Origin: Erythroxylum novogranatense
Lineage: Eukaryota; Streptophyta; Magnoliopsida; Malpighiales; Erythroxylaceae
DNA: 64,000 nucleotides
Reading direction: 5' to 3'
NCBI GenBank assembly: GCA_029891385.1
Contig: CM057228.1
Location: forward strand, 35,343,023 to 35,407,022
Shown here: one piece after another, positions 60,656-64,000 of the stretch
Position numbering within the stretch: the first letter of the stretch is position 1
How the letters are laid out: each line of letters opens with the position of its first letter
Notes under the pieces: generated by a model
The model's database searches: none
What the model saw: the letters and a program-made list of their open reading frames with translations, nothing else
What the model was told of the DNA's origin: nothing
Position numbers and translations under genes: made by a program

Positions 60656-60796
60656 CCCACTACTTTAATAGTTCAATGCCCTTGACCTATACCATATTAT
60701 CTTACCCACATTAACAAGCTAATCTTTTCCAACCTAATTAATCTAGCAAGATCCCAAAATTCGTCTCATCATGCTAAAAAATTTTAGGGGCCAACA
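60656..60796 (-). repeat. G 5' LTR, proximal piece right of F
   Basis: On the minus strand it begins TGTTGGCCCCTAAAA at 60796 and matches 43553-43413 of the 3' LTR. It starts with the CCCAC duplication of F. Confidence 0.92.
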
Positions 60797-61153
60797 ACAT
60801 TCCGAAGGATGGAGTAGAAACTATCTTTAAAATTAAAAAAAAGGCAGATAAATGTTGAATTTTTACGTAAGACAAAATACATGTGTAAGATGTTTGTATG
60901 TAAAGGAAAATGTTTGAGTTGGACGGAGCAAATAAAGATGCGTGAGAGAAGAAAAATAGAGAAAATGAGTAGTATTCAATGATCTCGTTATTGAGCAGAT
61001 ACATGACTCCTATATATAGTAGAAACAATGTATATGCTGGCAATAGGAGAAATGAATGTTGGAGCTTAATAATGGCTAAACATTATAACTATTAAAGGAT
61101 AATAATGAGGTTGACAACCATAGGGTCCAAGTTATGGACCAATAGCACCGACA
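60797..61153 (-). repeat. D 5' LTR, proximal part right of G
   Basis: It matches 22285-22632 of the D 3' LTR (about 85-90% by eye), ending on the plus strand GCACCGACA. A TATATATAG box lies near 61011-61019 on the plus strand. It completes the LTR begun at 27231-27339. Confidence 0.8.
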
Positions 61154-61727
61154 TGTTGCTCGTTGAAACTTTGTCTATGAAAAGTAAATTCTTGAAATAA
61201 AATGGAAGTTACATTATTTCAATTGTTTTGTTTGATAGACTTGATCGAAGTGATGATCTTGTAGTATTATGGAAGAATGCCAATCGTGACCAATTTCTCA
61301 AATAACTATATTGATTTTGTTATTATTTCTCAAGTACTCTTCATTGGCACCACTTACAACTATTAATTTTCATAAAGGAGTCGTAGAAGGCATTTGTGAC
61401 ATTTTTTTATCGAGAACATCATCCATTGCCTTGCTACTTAACCAATGAATTTAATGATTTATTGAGTATCTCATCTAAATTGTTATTTTAATGGCTTCTG
61501 TGAGGTGATTTCATATTATGTTTTGTTAGATATTCCTTTTAAAGAAGTAAAAACTCAAGTGAATTAATTGACACTCATATTGGCTCGGTTTATTTCTTTT
61601 GATGGTATCATCTAATTTGTGTAATATAACTTTTGATCGCTCTTATATTTTTCCATTGGTCAATGGTACAGTGATTTAATTATGCTAAGCATTTTTGTTT
61701 TGAAAATGCCTAGTTAAGGAGTCTCTA
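61154..61727. other. Unassigned AT-rich stretch
   Basis: No element, gene or repeat recognised in these 574 bp. Confidence 0.4.
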
Positions 61728-64000
61728 TGTAACATCTCATCCCCTCCTGGAAGGGTAAAATAGTAAAATTGGCATAGGGTGAGATTGGTAAGGAATAATT
61801 AGTACTGTTCGTGCATAATAGGATTGATACACAGTATCAATTGTGTATATGGAATTACGGTATATGCATTCATGACATTCCCGGTAATTGGGCCTAACGG
61901 TATTTTATTGTGATTAACGTGGTTATGGGATTTGAAAAATTATTCTGAGTGCGCCATTGAGCGTTTTACATTTTTTGAGATTTATAGAAATTTTTCTGAA
62001 ATTTTATGAAGAAACTTTCCGGACCGGCAAAATCGCCAGAATCGCCTAAACGTGTTTTTGTGTTAGAAAAGGTGATTTTCGTGTTTGAAAAATTATTTGA
62101 GTGCACTTGTTTCATGTTTTACAATTTTAGGAATTTCAATAATTCTCAGATAATAATTTGGGGAAAATTTCCGGAAATTTTCGGACCGATAAATTGCCAA
62201 TCAATTAATCGATTAGATTTTCTAGAGCAAAAATCGCTACCCAATGGCACCGTAATATTGAGTATATTATTTTGGGACCGAAAGTAGGGTCATTTGAATT
62301 AATTGGAGTAAAATTTTGATCCGGATTAAATAAATATATCTTGACTTTCATTTGAATTGTGGACCAATCACATGTTGCCATTTAAAAGGCATCATTTAAT
62401 GCCTCTCTTCATTCTTTCGGAAGTGTATGTTTTAAAGGAAAGGAAATGGATTGTTTTAAAGGCTTTTGGTAAGGGTTTATCCAAACATACACAAACTCAA
62501 ACTCTCTTGATATAAACCATCGAAAATTTTGCTCTCTTCTCATCTTTCTCCATAGTTTCAAGCTCCTCTCTTTGATTCCCTCAAAGCTAGAAGATGAGTC
62601 TTGAGCATACTTGAGAAGGAAAGGTGGTTGGTACCTTGGTGTAGGAGTTAGAAGTTGGTTGTTGAAGGTTTGAAGGAGGGTTTGAATTAGGTAAGTTGTT
62701 ATTTAAGGTTTGAGTTTTAAATGTTGTTTTTACATGGAATTAAATGTCATGATAGTATGGGGTAGTTAATAAAAGGATTTAAAGCATGTATTAGGTTCAT
62801 GTAGACATTAAAGTGATGATTATTGTGATTTGAAGAAAGGGTATGAGGCTAGGTGAAGATGCATTAAAATTTATGATATGGTTTGATTTTGAATTGAATG
62901 GGGATAATTATTTGAGTCTTTGAATTGAGGAATTTAAGGCTGCCAATTTTTCAGTATTAACCCTAACATATGTATGATTGTAGTGATATTTAATTTGTAT
63001 TTATTTTGATGTCTAGTGATGTGAAAAAGGCATTGGAAGTGGTTGAACTAAGGTTAACCTTAAATCTGGAAAATTGGAATTATAATTGATGTTACTGTTT
63101 TATTTATAACTTATTGTGTAGAAATGAAAATGAGGTAAGGTTAGTGGCCACTGAAACTTTGGGATGTTGGCTTCAATTTAGTGTGAAATAGGTGTTGTTG
63201 AATTTCATTCATAGAAGGGTGAATTTTTGCATGGAAAGTTACTGTTCCATTGCCTGTGAACAGTAACCGCAACCATGACATCTGAGTTTTGTTGATTTTT
63301 ATGAATTAATTGAAATGGAATTAGGGAGAATGGTCTTCATGGAAGTTGTAGAATATTTGATTATCTTTCCATTGCTACTGATCTTGCTATTTTTGGAATT
63401 GTTTATTGGGAGATATGAATTGATTACTAATGACTGGTTTTGAGCAGTTTGGATGAAACCTAGCTTAAGTGTGATTTTGTGAGCTTACTGATTAGAGGCA
63501 ATTTTAACATTTTAAGTGGACTGAATTGGTGTGAGTGAGCTTCTGAAAAGTTGTAGAGGAAAAGATTACCTTGAAAATGACATATGGTGTGTAATTTTAG
63601 AAGTCAGAATTGGAGTTATGATTTTTCAAAACCTGACCCTACATTAGGTTATGAATGGCTGATCATAACAGTAGCTTCCATAATAGTTTTGAAATTGTTA
63701 GAGATCGAATTGGATGATGAGTTCTTCATGAGAATTGAAGTTTAAGATGTTATCTTTTCAGGGATATAAAGTTCTGAATTTACTGACTTGTATATAGGGA
63801 GTTATGCTTGTTGTAAGGTTACTGCCCACATTGAAAGATTTCAGAGACAGTAACATTAGGTGAATTAATTGACTGGTTTAGAAATAGAATTTGATTTTGG
63901 GTTGTTCATGAAAGTTGTAGAGCACATTGTGAACTTATTGACCATATTTTTGTGGTAATTCATTTCTGAAGAATCAGTGAGTTATGCAATTGTCAATGTA
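61728..64000 (+). mobile_element. H: start of a large LTR, running off the window
   Basis: It begins TGTAACATCTCATCCCC, a form common for plant Ty3/gypsy LTRs. It carries the motif TTCATGAAAGTTGTAGAGC (63905) and relatives at 63340 and 63722, the same kind of unit seen in A0, A1, A2 and G. There is no coding domain in the visible 2.3 kb. The start is inferred from TG and similarity in style only, without a target duplication. Confidence 0.5.

Larger units (their letters stand above)
27340..60796 (-). mobile_element. G: Ty3/gypsy chromovirus (Tekay/Del-like), interrupted by A1, A2 and F
   Basis: On the minus strand: 5' LTR (60796-60656 plus 51155-48309), primer site (48303-48292), gag, zinc knuckle, protease, reverse transcriptase, RNase H, integrase, chromodomain, polypurine tract (43567-43554), 3' LTR (43553-43143, 33861-31991, 27709-27340). 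ACAT flanks it at 27336-27339 and 60797-60800 as a candidate target duplication. Without the nested insertions it is about 10.4 kb. The 3' LTR lacks some 350 bp at its distal end. Stops and lost catalytic residues make it non-functional. The chromodomain and long LTRs point to the Tekay/Del group. Confidence 0.85.
22125..61153 (-). mobile_element. D: Ty1/copia element, outermost layer of the nest
   Basis: Read on the minus strand: 5' LTR (61153-60797 continued at 27339-27231), leader, gag relic (27000-26483), a large replacement by E, RNase H end of pol (23310-23078), polypurine tract (about 22645-22633) and 3' LTR (22632-22125). LTR termini are TGTTAGT/ACTAACA type. The 5' LTR is split by the 33-kb composite G. 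I could not find a convincing primer site after the 5' LTR, nor a matching target duplication, so the outer limits are less certain than those of A2 and F. Confidence 0.75.

Noticed and set aside
1..64000. An undescribed host gene system or cluster
   Set aside because: Nearly all long frames belong to retrotransposons; the unassigned stretches hold no convincing gene.

Overview
This is a stretch of plant nuclear DNA, almost certainly from a dicot, consisting almost entirely of LTR retrotransposons stacked inside one another. The evidence is a Ty3/gypsy element of the Tat type, a Ty3/gypsy chromovirus with a chromodomain, two Ty1/copia elements, plant-style LTR promoters, and initiator-tRNA-Met primer sites in three of the elements. 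The background is AT-rich. I see no intact host gene, tRNA, rRNA or CRISPR. Elements are named here as TAT, A0, A1, A2, C, D, E, F, G and H. All boundaries were read by eye from terminal TG..CA, target-site duplications (TSDs), primer sites and polypurine tracts.

Layout. 1-2172 is unassigned, with a G-box cluster near 1.4 kb. 2717-12191 is TAT (+ strand): degenerate gag-pol with a second RNase H, a 93-bp minisatellite, and an antisense gene with its own TATA box. It is flanked by a 544-bp direct repeat (2173-2716 and 12192-12735); the left copy preserves the pre-insertion site and its 5' LTR is cut short. 12736-14151 is unassigned. 14157-22006 is A0, a solo-LTR-like copy (TSD AATTC) split by a related LTR, C (18309-21394).

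22125-61153 is one nest. The outermost layer is copia element D (minus strand), which keeps a 3' LTR, the end of pol, part of gag and a 5' LTR. Most of its pol is replaced by LTR-like sequence E. Its 5' LTR is split by the chromovirus G (27340-60796, minus strand). The 3' LTR of G is itself interrupted by solo LTR A1 (27710-31990, TSD AAGAC) and by the complete element A2 (33862-43142, TSD AAAAT). The 5' LTR of G is interrupted by the copia F (51156-60655, TSD CCCAC). Because G has two LTRs, each shows the empty site for an insertion in the other, which proves the nesting internally. 61154-61727 is unassigned, and H, another large LTR, starts at 61728 and leaves the window.

How the parts relate. 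G had the full chromovirus gene set (gag, protease, RT, RNase H, integrase, chromodomain) but carries stops and lost catalytic residues. A2 has LTRs of about 4.3 kb and only 624 bp between them, with no coding sequence. Its primer site and polypurine context resemble those of G-type chromoviruses, so it was probably moved in trans by such an element. F has nearly identical LTRs yet a broken reading frame and no protease active site. The giant LTRs of A, C, G and E share short conserved blocks in otherwise dissimilar sequence, and some carry arrays of TGACGTCA or other short repeats in their central parts. None of the reading frames seen looks able to make a full working protein.
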